DNA of 64,000 nt from Hydrogenophaga sp. Lineage in GTDB: Bacteria > Pseudomonadota > Gammaproteobacteria > Burkholderiales > Burkholderiaceae_C. The notes beneath the pieces were generated by a model. It had not been told where the DNA came from, made no database searches, and saw only the letters and a list, made by a program, of their open reading frames with translations. The translations under genes and the position numbers were made by a program. The DNA is taken from NCBI RefSeq assembly GCF_030373245.1, contig NZ_JAUCZF010000004.1:1-64000 (forward strand). Reading direction: 5' to 3'. This document shows, piece by piece, positions 1-9,853 of this stretch. Within the stretch, counting starts at the first letter, position 1; each line of letters starts with the position of its first letter.

Positions 1-181
1 CAAGTTCAGCGCGGTATCTGGATCACGGCCAAAACCGAGTTTTTCAACGGAATAGCTGCAAAACGGTCCTTGAAGAGTGCATTTCGTACGCCCTCACAGA
101 GTCAAATTCAGGCGGCAGTCAACTCCAGAAACCGGCCAGCAGAAAGCACTTCGGAAGGGATGCCCGCTGACCACACTGCGT

Positions 182-733
182 TCAGCGCTTGCCCATGCCT
201 TCATGGTGTGCATGCCCACTCCGTGCATCCGGACCGTGGTCGGCCAGCTGGGCGTCGAACCACTGGTGCAGGGCGGCGACCAGATGGGCTTGGTCGCTGG
301 TGTAGCTCAGTTCGGCGCCAGCTGGGATGTCGCGGTAGTCAATCGCGAGCTGGCCAGGCCGCGCGGCTTTGAGTTGGCCCAGACCGGGCATGTCGGCGCC
401 ATGGATGTGGCTGGGGCCGGAGAAGTCGCCTTTCAAGAACTGCTCGCGAATCTCGCGCAGGTGCTGGCGCACCAGGGTGATCTGTTCGGCATCGGCCGGG
501 TTGCGGGCCACCACTTGCTGCATGCCGCCGCCGGCGGTTTTGGCGAACACATGCTGGGTAGCGGTCAGGCTGAAGGGCATCACGTGGCCGCCGCGTGAGG
601 ATACGTCGGCTTGCCGGTCGGCGCTGGCCTGCTGGTGGGTGGCGTGGCGCATGCCCGCGTGATGGCCCATGGGGCTTTGCGCGCAACCTGCGAAAAAGGT
701 GGTGGCGAGGGCCAAAGCAGTGAGCGTTTTCAT
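182..733 (-). CDS. Small putative lipoprotein, function unknown
   Basis: ORF; start reset to MKTLTALALATTFFAGC, which gives a signal peptide with lipobox; upstream part of the ORF looks non-coding. Confidence 0.65.
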   Translation of the reverse strand: MKTLTALALATTFFAGCAQSPMGHHAGMRHATHQQASADRQADVSSRGGHVMPFSLTATQHVFAKTAGGGMQQVVARNPADAEQITLVRQHLREIREQFLKGDFSGPSHIHGADMPGLGQLKAARPGQLAIDYRDIPAGAELSYTSDQAHLVAALHQWFDAQLADHGPDARSGHAHHEGMGKR

Positions 734-809
734 GGTGTCTTCCGAATGGTGAACGACACCCATGCTAGTCCCAGACATGGTCTGGGCCGTTGACCCAGTT
801 CGGCAGACC

Positions 810-1139
810 TCAGGCCTTGATGTCGAGGAGCGCGCCCAGCATGTCGTCTTGCGTTTGCACGGTCTTGAGGCTGGCGGCAAAGCTGTAGAGGCTCACGCGC
901 TGACCCACCAGGTCTTCGGCCAGCTGGGTACCAAATTCAGAGCCGCCCGCCGGCTCTCGGCGAACCGATGCGATGACGCCGCCTGCGCCAGGCTGCGCGG
1001 TCTGCACCACGGTCTGCCGCTGGAAACCGGGGGTGGCCACGTTGGCGATGTTGTGTGCGTGTGTGTCCAGCCGCTGCTGGGCGGCGCGCATGCCGCTCAG
1101 ACCAATGGCGCTGGCGCTGGAGACTGCAGAGATGGGCAT
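810..1139 (-). CDS. Orphan flagellar basal-body rod-like protein
   Basis: 109 aa MPISAVSSASAIGLSGMRAAQQRLDTHAHNIANVATPGFQ; carries the rod-protein N-terminal motif (LxxxAHNIANxxTPGF). Confidence 0.65.
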   Translation of the reverse strand: MPISAVSSASAIGLSGMRAAQQRLDTHAHNIANVATPGFQRQTVVQTAQPGAGGVIASVRREPAGGSEFGTQLAEDLVGQRVSLYSFAASLKTVQTQDDMLGALLDIKA

Positions 1140-1299
1140 GGCGGGCGGTGGACGAACGGGAAAAAGTCGGGCTGTCTGGGAGTTATCGGCCAGTTCGCGG
1201 TGAACTGAAGCTGGTTGATTCGGCCATCCACGCTGAGCCCTGGCCAGGGCTTCAAATTGCTCAGCCCTTCCTGGGTGCTGGGGAGTGAGGGGCGCGCGA

Positions 1300-2181
1300 T
1301 CAGCTTTGCAGCAAGGGCCCGCTGTCAGACGACAAAGCCTCGTTGCAGTGGTGCGGCAGCTCGAAGCCGCGCGCCGCGTCTTCCACCGCCCAGGTACGGA
1401 TGACGGGGGCCTGCGTCTGCACATTGCCGAAGATGGTGGCGAAGGCCACGTCGGCGGCGTCGCGCCCGGTGCCGAAGCGCACAAAGGCCATGGGGATGGC
1501 GGTGCCCGATGGATCGAAGATGTACCAGCGGCCACCCAGGTAGGCCTCGACGTAGGCGTGGTAGTCGGGTGGGCCGAGCGCGGGGTCGGCGCCGTAATCG
1601 GTGCCGGTGGCGAAGCGCGCCGGGATGTTGCAGGCGCGGCACAGCGCGATCATCAAATGGGCAAAGTCGCGGCACACGCCGACCCGCTCGATCAGCGTGT
1701 CCACCGCCGAGGTGTTGCCGTTGGTGGTGTTGGAGGTGAAGGCGACCTGGCGCGTGACCCAGTCGCGGATCGCGAGCACGCGGTAGTAGCCCTGGGGCAG
1801 GTTGCCGAATTCGTTGTAAGCCAGGCGCAGCAGGCGGTCACTCTGGCAGTAACGGCTGGGGTAGATGTAGCCCACAGTCTCTGGCGGCAAGCGGTGCACC
1901 GGTACTTCGCCGATGGTGGCTGGGTCGGCGCGGTGGTGGTGGATGTCCACCGTGGCTGAGTAGCGCAGCTGAAGCGGGCCGCCGAGCGCATGCAGTCGCA
2001 GGTAGCGGTTACCGCTGGCCGCATCGGTGTGCACCCTGGCGTCAACGGGCTGGCTGATGAACAGCCGTTCCTCGGAGACGCGCTGCTGAGCGGTGTGAGC
2101 GGCGTGGATATTGAACATGAAGTCGGCCCCCTGGGGGTCGACCACATAGTCCAGCTCGATGTTCATTTCAATTCTGATCAT
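1300..2181 (-). CDS. Transglutaminase-like family protein
   Basis: GVCRDFAHLMIALCRACNIPARFATGTDYG...DYHAYVEAYLGGRWYIFDPSG: Cys/His/Asp transglutaminase-core pattern; start uncertain (2181 or 2166). Confidence 0.8.
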   Translation of the reverse strand: MIRIEMNIELDYVVDPQGADFMFNIHAAHTAQQRVSEERLFISQPVDARVHTDAASGNRYLRLHALGGPLQLRYSATVDIHHHRADPATIGEVPVHRLPPETVGYIYPSRYCQSDRLLRLAYNEFGNLPQGYYRVLAIRDWVTRQVAFTSNTTNGNTSAVDTLIERVGVCRDFAHLMIALCRACNIPARFATGTDYGADPALGPPDYHAYVEAYLGGRWYIFDPSGTAIPMAFVRFGTGRDAADVAFATIFGNVQTQAPVIRTWAVEDAARGFELPHHCNEALSSDSGPLLQS

Positions 2182-2222
2182 CGGCCATTGGAACCTCTTT
2201 TCGCGAGGCGTGCCGAGCAAGC

Positions 2223-4550
2223 TCAGTCGAAGGCGCGCAAGACCTCTTCTGCCGTGCCCGGTGCATTCATGCCCTCCGGCTTCCCGCCCGCCTGTGCAAC
2301 CGCATCGCGCAGCGCTTCAAACACGCTGATGGCCAACATGAAAGGCGGCTCGCCCACGGCCTTGCTGCCGTGCACGTTATCTTCCCGGTTGGCTTCGGGC
2401 CAGAGATCGACTTTGAAATGCGCCGGTATGTCGCCGGTGGCGGGGATCTTGTAGGTGCTGGGCGCGTGGGTAGACAGCACGCCCTTGCCGTTCCACACGA
2501 GCTGCTCCGTGGTGAGCCAGCCCATGCCTTGCACAAAGCCACCCTCGATCTGGCCGATATCCAGGGCCGGGTTGATGCTGTGGCCCACGTCGTGCAGGAT
2601 GTCCACCTTGAGCACGCGGCTCTCGCCGGTGAGCGTATCGATGCCGACCTCGCTGACCGCCGCACCATAGGCGAAGTAATAGAATGGACGACCGGTGAGG
2701 GTGGTCTTGTCGTAGTGGATCTTGGGGGTGCGGTAGAAGCCGTCGCTCCAGAGCTGGATGCGGTTGGCGTAGGCGGCGGCCACCACTTCGTCGAAGCTGC
2801 GGCTGCGCTTTTCCGTGATCACCTGTCCGCCTTCAAAACGAACAGCGCCGGCGCCCACGCCATCGAGCCCCGCCACGAATGCGGCGAGGTTGTCGCGCAC
2901 GTTGCGCGCCGCGAACTGGGCTGCCCGGCCGTTGAGGTCGGTGCCGGCGGAGGCGGCGGTGGCGCTGGCGTTTGGCACCTTGCTGGTGTCGGCCGCGGTG
3001 GACAGCACACGATCAAACGGAACGCCCAGCTCGTCGGCCACGATCTGTGCGACCTTGGTGTTCAGGCCCTGGCCCATTTCGGTGCCGCCGTGGTTCACCT
3101 GCACGCTGCCATCGGTGTACACGTGCACCAGCGCACCGGCCTGGTTGAACAGTGTGGCGGTGAAGCTGATGCCGAACTTCACCGGTGTGAGTGCAAGGCC
3201 TTTTTTGATCACGGGGCTGTTCGCGTTCCAGGCCGCGATCTGCTCGCGGCGTTCGCGGTAGCCGCTGGTGAGCGCCAGCTGGCTGATCAGGGGCTCCAGG
3301 ATGTTGTCTTCCACCTTCATCTGATAGTGGGTGACGTTTCTCTCCTGAATGCCATACAGGTTGCGCAACCGCACATCGAGCGGGTCCAACCCGAGCGCGC
3401 GTGCGATGTCGCTCAGGATGCGCTCGATCACGATCACGCCCTGCGGGCCGCCGAAGCCGCGAAAGGCGGTGTGACTCTGGGTGTTGGTGCGGCAGCGGTA
3501 GGAGCTGATGGCCACGTCTTCCAGGAAGTAGGCGTTGTCGGCGTGGAAGATGGCGCGGTCGGCCACCGGGCCCGACAGGTCGGCGCTGAAACCGCAGTTG
3601 GCCAGCATCTCCAGATCGAGTCCGCACAACAGGCCGGTGTCGTCAAAGCCGACGCGATAGTGGTATGCGAAGGGGTGACGCTTGCCGGTGATCATGAAGT
3701 CGTCATCGCGGTCCAGCCGCAGCTTGACCGGGCATCGCAGCTTGTTGGCGGCCACGGCGGCCCAGACCGCGAGGTGACCGGCCTGGGTTTCCTTGCCGCC
3801 AAAGCCGCCGCCCATGCGGCGGCATTCGACCGTGACCGCGTGGTTCGACAGCCCCAAGGCGTGCGACACCCAGTGCTGCACCTCGCCAGGATGCTGTGTG
3901 CTGGTGTAGACCCACCACTGGTTTTGCTCCAGCGGCAGCACGTAAGCAATCTGGCCTTCGAGATAGAAGTGCTCCTGTCCTCCGACTTCAAAGCGGCCTT
4001 CGAGCTGGTGAGGGGCGCGTCGCAGCGCGGCCTGGGCATCGCCTCGCTTCACATGCACCGCTGGCAATACGTAGTGCTCCAGCGCGTGGGCCTCGTGCAC
4101 GCTGAGCACGGCGTCGAGCGGCTCGATGTCGAGCAAAACCTGCCGCGCGGCGCGGCGCGCGGTCATCGCGTCGTCGGCCACCACCAGGGCAATCACCTGG
4201 CCCACGAACTGCACCGTGTCCAGGGCGAACACGGGCTCGTCGTGGGCGAACGCGGCCAGCATGGGGTCGCCCGGGATGTCGCCGGCATCGATCACGGCGC
4301 GCACGCCAGGCATGGCCAGCGTGGCGGACACGTCTACGCCGCGCAAGATGCCGTGGGCCACTGGCGAGCAGACCGGCGCGGCGTGCAGCGTGCCGCGCAC
4401 CTCGGGGATGTCGTCGATGTAGGTGGCAGCACCTTCCACCTGGGCGCGGGCGCTTTCGTGAGGCTGGGACTGGCCGGCGGCGCGCAAGGCTGGACGCCCA
4501 CGCTGCGCCGTTGCAGCGCTCGGGACCTGGATTTTTTGGGGTGAGTTCAT
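2223..4550 (-). CDS. xdhB: Xanthine dehydrogenase molybdopterin-binding subunit
   Basis: GGGFGGKETQ, FRGFGGPQG, HGGTEMGQGLNTKV motifs; start overlaps the xdhA stop (ATGA). Confidence 0.93.
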   Translation of the reverse strand: MNSPQKIQVPSAATAQRGRPALRAAGQSQPHESARAQVEGAATYIDDIPEVRGTLHAAPVCSPVAHGILRGVDVSATLAMPGVRAVIDAGDIPGDPMLAAFAHDEPVFALDTVQFVGQVIALVVADDAMTARRAARQVLLDIEPLDAVLSVHEAHALEHYVLPAVHVKRGDAQAALRRAPHQLEGRFEVGGQEHFYLEGQIAYVLPLEQNQWWVYTSTQHPGEVQHWVSHALGLSNHAVTVECRRMGGGFGGKETQAGHLAVWAAVAANKLRCPVKLRLDRDDDFMITGKRHPFAYHYRVGFDDTGLLCGLDLEMLANCGFSADLSGPVADRAIFHADNAYFLEDVAISSYRCRTNTQSHTAFRGFGGPQGVIVIERILSDIARALGLDPLDVRLRNLYGIQERNVTHYQMKVEDNILEPLISQLALTSGYRERREQIAAWNANSPVIKKGLALTPVKFGISFTATLFNQAGALVHVYTDGSVQVNHGGTEMGQGLNTKVAQIVADELGVPFDRVLSTAADTSKVPNASATAASAGTDLNGRAAQFAARNVRDNLAAFVAGLDGVGAGAVRFEGGQVITEKRSRSFDEVVAAAYANRIQLWSDGFYRTPKIHYDKTTLTGRPFYYFAYGAAVSEVGIDTLTGESRVLKVDILHDVGHSINPALDIGQIEGGFVQGMGWLTTEQLVWNGKGVLSTHAPSTYKIPATGDIPAHFKVDLWPEANREDNVHGSKAVGEPPFMLAISVFEALRDAVAQAGGKPEGMNAPGTAEEVLRAFD

Positions 4551-6169
4551 GCCAGGGCCTCCAGGGTGGCCGGGCTTTCCAGGTTGATGGCGGTGAGGCC
4601 CTGGCTTTCCAGCCAGAAGCGCTGCAGCAGGTTGCCCAGCACAGTCTGGCGGTAGTGGGCACTGGCGCGCATGTCGGAAATGGGCTGGAACTCGGCACGC
4701 AGGGTGGCCATGGCGGCCATCACGGTGTCGGCTGTCCAGGGTTGCCCGAGCAGTGCCGCTTCGGTCTGCCTCGCCCGCACCGGCGTGGCCGCGACGCCAC
4801 CGGCGCCGATGGACGCGGCCTTCACGTCGCCGTCCTTCACCGTCATCTGGATGGCCAGACACACGGCCGAGATGTCGTCGTCGAACCGTTTGCTGATCTT
4901 GTAGACCTTCATGAACCGTCCGGCCCCCACGCTCTCCACTGTGTTGGGTTCGCTGCCCCTCAAGGGGGCGCTCGCTGGCTTGGGGCGGCCCGGCGCGGCG
5001 CTCGGCGGATGTCCGGTGGGTCGCGGCACCTTGATCCAGGCCAGCAGTTCGTCTGCCTTCATCACGTTGGTTCGGTAGCCGGTGTACAGGTCTTCCAGCC
5101 GCAGCTCGCGGTGGGCGACCTGTTGTCGCCTCGCATCCCAGCGCATGAGCACCACGCTGGCGCCCAGGGCGATCAGCAAGGGCATGGAATCGCCAATGGG
5201 TGAGCCGTTGGCCACGTTGCCGCCCAGCGTGCCCGAGTTGCGCACCGGCAGGCCGGCAAATCGCTGGGCGAATGTTTGCAGCTGCGGACGCTCTTTCACC
5301 AGGGCGGCGAAGGCCTGCTGCAGGCTCACGGCCGCGCCGATGGCGATGTGGTGCGGGTAGGTCTCCACGCGCCTCAGCTCGCGGGCTGCGGTCACGTCCA
5401 GCACGCGGCTGAACTGGCGGTGCTGCTTGGTCACCCAGAGCCCCACATCGGTGCAACCGGCGACCACCTGGGCCTGGGGGTGGCGGGCTCTGGCCTGCAG
5501 CAATGCTTCCAGGGTTCGGGGGCGAAGGTAGGCCGCATCGTCTGTCTGACGCGTGGCGATGGACTTGAGCGCGGCCAGGGTGGCCCTCTCGTCCACCGTG
5601 CAGCCGGCGGGCAGGGGCAGGTTGCCCATGGCGACGGCGGCGTCGAGGATGGGCCGGTAGCCGGTGCAGCGGCACAGGTTGCCGGAGAGATCGGCCTGGG
5701 CCTGGGCTCGGGTGATACCCCGGCCGCCATCCGTGTTCTGGTACATCGCAAACAGGCTCATCACGAAGCCCGGCGTGCAAAAGCCGCACTGGCTGCCGTG
5801 GCACTGCACCATGGCTTCCTGGGCGGGATGCAGGCCAGAGGCGAGATCAGCCCCCGCGGGGGGCAGCGACCCGCGCAAGCGGTGCGGCGTGGGGGCTTCT
5901 CCAATGTCCTCTGCCGTCCACACCGCCATGCCTTCCACCGAATGCGCCAGCCGGATGCAGCTGTTGATGGCCTGGTAGCTCAGCTGGCCGCCGGTGGGCT
6001 CGCCGATCACCACGGTGCAGGCGCCGCAATCGCCTTCGCCGCAGCCCTCCTTGGCGGCTGTCAGGTGGAGGTCTTCGCGCAGCACCTGGAGCAAGGTGCG
6101 GTCGGCCGGCACGTTGTGCACCGTGACCGGCTCGCCACGGCGCACGAATCTCAGGGTTTGTACGGACAT
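4547..6169 (-). CDS. xdhA: Xanthine dehydrogenase small subunit (2Fe-2S + FAD domains)
   Basis: CGEGDCGACTVV and CGFCTPGFVMS / NLCRCTGYRPI cluster motifs, FAD domain; contains two unusual in-frame insertions (see findings). Confidence 0.93.
   Translation of the reverse strand: MSVQTLRFVRRGEPVTVHNVPADRTLLQVLREDLHLTAAKEGCGEGDCGACTVVIGEPTGGQLSYQAINSCIRLAHSVEGMAVWTAEDIGEAPTPHRLRGSLPPAGADLASGLHPAQEAMVQCHGSQCGFCTPGFVMSLFAMYQNTDGGRGITRAQAQADLSGNLCRCTGYRPILDAAVAMGNLPLPAGCTVDERATLAALKSIATRQTDDAAYLRPRTLEALLQARARHPQAQVVAGCTDVGLWVTKQHRQFSRVLDVTAARELRRVETYPHHIAIGAAVSLQQAFAALVKERPQLQTFAQRFAGLPVRNSGTLGGNVANGSPIGDSMPLLIALGASVVLMRWDARRQQVAHRELRLEDLYTGYRTNVMKADELLAWIKVPRPTGHPPSAAPGRPKPASAPLRGSEPNTVESVGAGRFMKVYKISKRFDDDISAVCLAIQMTVKDGDVKAASIGAGGVAATPVRARQTEAALLGQPWTADTVMAAMATLRAEFQPISDMRASAHYRQTVLGNLLQRFWLESQGLTAINLESPATLEALA
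4921..5015. repeat. Dispersed GC-rich repeat inside xdhA (copy 1)
   Basis: GCCCCCACGC-N18-CGCTGCCCC-TCAA-GGGGGC on + strand; same layout as copy 2. Confidence 0.7.
5843..5903. repeat. Dispersed GC-rich repeat inside xdhA (copy 2, opposite orientation)
   Basis: Reverse complement reads GCCCCCACGC-N18-CGCTGCCCC-CCGC-GGGGGC. Confidence 0.7.
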
Positions 6170-6214
6170 CTTGGGGTTCATGCGCGCCAGCATAGCGCGC
6201 AGCCGCTGGCACAA

Positions 6215-6232
6215 CATATGCTCAGGCATATG
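6215..6232. promoter_or_regulatory. Perfect inverted repeat CATATGC-TCAG-GCATATG between xdhA and lysR
   Basis: Seen directly; lies in the divergent intergenic region, LysR-type operator-like. Confidence 0.55.
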
Positions 6233-6275
6233 GCCAAAATGTCTGGCGCCCTCCCAACCAATAATGTCGACCGGT

Positions 6276-7232
6276 ATGAAATACGTGTCCATGTTCGACA
6301 AGATTGACCTGCACCTGATACGCGTGCTGCACACGGTGCTCACCGAGCGCAGCGTGTCGCGCGCGGCGCTGCGGCTGGGCATGTACCAGCCGGCAGTGAG
6401 CGCCTCGCTCAAGCGGCTGCGCGAGCTGGCGGGCGATCCGCTGCTGGTGCGCTCGGGCGCGGGCATGGTGCCCACGGTGGCAGGCCTGCGCATGATCGAG
6501 CCGGCGGCGCACATCTTGCGCTCGGCCGAGATGCTGTTTTCCGATGCGCGCAGCTTTGACCCGGCCACTGCCAGCCAGACCTTCAGCCTGGCCGCCAGCG
6601 ATTACATGGACCCGCAGTTTCTGCCCCAGCTGGTGTGCCAGCTGAAGGCGCACGCGCCCAGCTGCCCGATCGATATCCACCCCTTGTCGGCCGACGCCGA
6701 CTACCGCCACCAGCTCGCGCAGGGCCAGGTGGACGTGGTGATCGGCAACTGGCCCAAGCCTCCAGACGATTTGCACCTGGGCCGCCTGTTCGGCGACGAG
6801 GTGGTGTGCCTGGTGTCCAGCCAGCATCCGGCGGTCAAGCGCGGCTGGGATGCAGAGGCCTGGCTGGCGGCCGACCACATCGCGCCCATGCCCACCCACC
6901 CCGGTGCGCGCGGCGTGATCGACGACCACCTGGCCAGCCTGGGGCTGCTGCGCAAGATTGCCGCGCGCTGCCCGCACTTCGGTCTGATCCCGGCCATGGT
7001 GGCGGGCAGCCTGCTGGTGCTCACCACCGGGCGCCAGTATTGCGAACGCTTTGTGGACACGCTGCCAGTGCAGATCTTGCCGAGTCCCATCGTTTTCCCC
7101 CGCATGATGTACTACCAGCTCTGGCACGAGCGCACCCACGCCTCGGTGGCCGGGCGCTGGCTGCGCGACCAGATCAAAACCGCAGCCAGCTCGCTGCGCC
7201 GCATCGAGCACGATGTGCCCAACGCTGTCTGA
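6276..7232 (+). CDS. LysR-family transcriptional regulator
   Basis: N-terminal HTH (LIRVLHTVLTERSVSRAALRLGMYQPAVSASLKRLRELAGDPLLVR); divergent from xdhAB. Confidence 0.9.
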   Translation: MKYVSMFDKIDLHLIRVLHTVLTERSVSRAALRLGMYQPAVSASLKRLRELAGDPLLVRSGAGMVPTVAGLRMIEPAAHILRSAEMLFSDARSFDPATASQTFSLAASDYMDPQFLPQLVCQLKAHAPSCPIDIHPLSADADYRHQLAQGQVDVVIGNWPKPPDDLHLGRLFGDEVVCLVSSQHPAVKRGWDAEAWLAADHIAPMPTHPGARGVIDDHLASLGLLRKIAARCPHFGLIPAMVAGSLLVLTTGRQYCERFVDTLPVQILPSPIVFPRMMYYQLWHERTHASVAGRWLRDQIKTAASSLRRIEHDVPNAV

Positions 7233-7269
7233 GCCCTTTCGTCCCCGCCCTCCACCCCAGAAAGCCCAC

Positions 7270-8805
7270 GTGACCACCGCCCGATTGCAGCTCACCGGCA
7301 TCACCAAACGCTACCCCGGTGTGGTGGCCAACCAGGACGTTTCGCTCAAGGTCTTGCCGGGTGAGGTCCACGCCGTGCTGGGCGAAAACGGCGCCGGCAA
7401 GTCCACGCTGATGAAGATCATCTACGGCTCGGTCAAGCCCGACGAGGGCGCAGTGATGTTCAACGGTCACCCGGTGCACGTGCGCAACCCGCAAGAGGCG
7501 CGCACGCTGGGCATCAGCATGGTGTTCCAGCATTTCAGCCTGTTCGAGACGCTGACCGTGGCGGAAAACGTGTGGCTGGGGCTGGACAAGTCGCTCACGC
7601 TGCCTGAGGTCAGCGCCAGCATCACCGCCAAGGCAGCCGAGTACGGGCTGGACATCGACCCGGCGCGACCAGTGCACACCCTGTCGGTCGGCGAGATGCA
7701 GCGGGTGGAGATCATCCGCGCGCTGCTGACCAGTCCGCAGTTGCTGATCCTGGATGAGCCCACTTCAGTGCTCACGCCGCAGGCGGTCGAAAAGCTGTTT
7801 GTGGTCCTCAAGAAACTGGCGTCCGAGGGCTGCAGCATCCTCTACATCAGCCACAAGCTCAACGAGATCCGCGAGCTGTGCACCGCCTGTACCGTGCTGC
7901 GTGGCGGCAAGGTAACTGGCGTGTGTGACCCGCGCGAGGAGAGCAACGCCTCGCTCTCGCGCCTCATGATCGGCGCCGAACCGCCCGCGCTCACGGTGCG
8001 CGAGCAACACCTGGGCGACACTGTGCTCAGCGTGACCGGACTGACGCTTGCCAGCGCCGAGCCCTTTGGCACCGATCTGGCCGACATCGCGCTGCAGGTG
8101 CGCGCGGGTGAGGTGGTGGGGATCGCCGGGGTCTCTGGCAATGGCCAGGGCGAGCTGCTTCAGTCGCTGTCGGGCGAGGACATGCGCGCACCGCCAGGCA
8201 GCATCCAGGTGAGCGGGCGTGACGCTTCTCGGCTTTCGCCCGGGCAGCGGCGCGCCATGGGCCAGCACTTCGTGCCCGAGGAACGGCTGGGTCGAGGTGC
8301 CGTGCCCACGCTCTCGCTGGCGCACAACCTGCTGCTTTCGCGCCGCGACTCGCTGGGCGCTGGCGGCTGGATCCGGGTGGGCGCGCTCAAGGCGCAGGCG
8401 GCCGACATCATCCGCCGCTACAACGTCAAGGCCAACGGGCCGACTGCCGCGGCCAAGTCGCTCTCGGGCGGCAATCTGCAGAAGTTCATCGTCGGGCGCG
8501 AGATCGAAGCCAAGCCGAAGCTGCTGATCGTGAGCCAGCCGACCTGGGGCGTGGACGTGGGCGCATCGGCCCAGATCCGCGGCGAAATCCTGGCCCTGCG
8601 CGACGCCGGATGCGCGGTGTTGGTGGTGAGCGAAGAACTGGATGAGCTGTTTGAAATCTGCGACCGGCTGCATGTGATCGCCCGCGGCCGGCTTTCGCCG
8701 AGTGTGGACCGCGCCGCGGCCAGCATCGAGCAGGTGGGTGAATGGATGTCGGGCCTGTGGGATCAGCAGGCCAGCGCGCAGGAGGACCACCATGCTGAGG
8801 CTTGA
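7270..8805 (+). CDS. ABC transporter ATP-binding protein, nucleoside/BMP-type (two NBDs)
   Basis: Walker A GENGAGKST, SVGEMQRVEI signature, LLILDEPTSVLTP; second NBD LSGGNLQK; GTG start at VTTARLQL likely. Confidence 0.88.
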   Translation: MTTARLQLTGITKRYPGVVANQDVSLKVLPGEVHAVLGENGAGKSTLMKIIYGSVKPDEGAVMFNGHPVHVRNPQEARTLGISMVFQHFSLFETLTVAENVWLGLDKSLTLPEVSASITAKAAEYGLDIDPARPVHTLSVGEMQRVEIIRALLTSPQLLILDEPTSVLTPQAVEKLFVVLKKLASEGCSILYISHKLNEIRELCTACTVLRGGKVTGVCDPREESNASLSRLMIGAEPPALTVREQHLGDTVLSVTGLTLASAEPFGTDLADIALQVRAGEVVGIAGVSGNGQGELLQSLSGEDMRAPPGSIQVSGRDASRLSPGQRRAMGQHFVPEERLGRGAVPTLSLAHNLLLSRRDSLGAGGWIRVGALKAQAADIIRRYNVKANGPTAAAKSLSGGNLQKFIVGREIEAKPKLLIVSQPTWGVDVGASAQIRGEILALRDAGCAVLVVSEELDELFEICDRLHVIARGRLSPSVDRAAASIEQVGEWMSGLWDQQASAQEDHHAEA

Positions 8806-9850
8806 AGCCCGACCCCAGCCTTCGGCGGGCTGGAGCTATGCCTCCCCGCTGCTGGCGCTGGCGATCACGGTGGTGATTGGCGTCCTGTTGTTCGTGTTGC
8901 TCGGCAAGGACCCGGTGCGCGGCCTGCAGATTTTTTTCTGGGAACCGATCAAGAGCCCGTACGCCTTGTCCGAGCTCATGGTCAAGGCCACGCCGTTGCT
9001 CATCATCGCACTCGGGCTGGCGGTGTGTTTCCGCTCCAACGTGTGGAACATCGGCGCTGAAGGCCAGTACCTGATCGGCGCCATCTTTGCCTCGGGCGTG
9101 GCGCTCAGCGCGGGTCCGTCCACCAGCGGCTGGATCGTGGTACCGGTGTTGCTGGCCGGCGTGCTCGGCGGCATGCTGTGGGGCGGCATCACCGCGCTGC
9201 TGCGCGACCGCTTCAACGCCAACGAAATACTGGTCAGTCTGATGCTGGTGTACGTGGCCATCCAGGTGCTCAATTACCTGGTCTACGGCCCCTGGAAAGA
9301 CCCGCAGGGCTTCAACTTCCCGCAGACCAAGACCTTCGAGTCGGCGGCGCAGATCCCGCGGCTGATGGAAGGCTCCCGGGTCAATATTGGGCTGTTGCTG
9401 GCTTTGGTGGGCGTGGGCCTGGTCTGGGTGTTTCTGTTTCGCACCTACTCGGGCTTTGCCCAGCAGGTGGGTGGCCTGGCTCCAGCGGCGGCGCGGTACG
9501 CCGGCTTTTCTTCGCGCAAGGCGCTTTGGGTGGCGCTGCTGACGTCGGGCGGTGCCGCCGGCCTGGCGGGCGCTCTGGAGGTGGCCGGGCCGATTGGCCA
9601 GCTCACGCCGCATGTGCCGGTGGGTTACGGCTTTGCCGCGATCATCGTGGCGTTTGTGGGCCGCCTGCACCCGGTGGGCATCGTGTTCTCGGCCATTCTG
9701 ATGAGCATGTTTTACATCGGCGGCGAGTTGGCGCAGTCGCGCTTGGGCCTGCCCCGGTCGATCACAGGTGTGTTTCAGGGTCTACTGCTGTTTGCGCTGC
9801 TGGCTTGCGATACCTTGATCGCCTACCGCATTGTTTGGAAGAGGAGTTAG
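8792..9850 (+). CDS. ABC transporter permease (nucleoside/BMP-type)
   Basis: Multi-TM; NVWNIGAEGQYLIGAI motif; overlaps the end of the ATPase gene. Confidence 0.88.
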   Translation: MLRLEARPQPSAGWSYASPLLALAITVVIGVLLFVLLGKDPVRGLQIFFWEPIKSPYALSELMVKATPLLIIALGLAVCFRSNVWNIGAEGQYLIGAIFASGVALSAGPSTSGWIVVPVLLAGVLGGMLWGGITALLRDRFNANEILVSLMLVYVAIQVLNYLVYGPWKDPQGFNFPQTKTFESAAQIPRLMEGSRVNIGLLLALVGVGLVWVFLFRTYSGFAQQVGGLAPAAARYAGFSSRKALWVALLTSGGAAGLAGALEVAGPIGQLTPHVPVGYGFAAIIVAFVGRLHPVGIVFSAILMSMFYIGGELAQSRLGLPRSITGVFQGLLLFALLACDTLIAYRIVWKRS

Positions 9851-9853
9851 GAC

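Noticed and set aside
2370-4544. 724-aa plus-strand ORF
   Set aside because: Antisense to xdhB; product of high-GC codon bias, His/Gly-rich with no recognisable domain
4551-5804. N-terminal extension of the 1193-aa ORF that contains xdhB
   Set aside because: Overlaps the well-supported xdhA frame; XdhB starts at MNSPQKIQVPS (4550)
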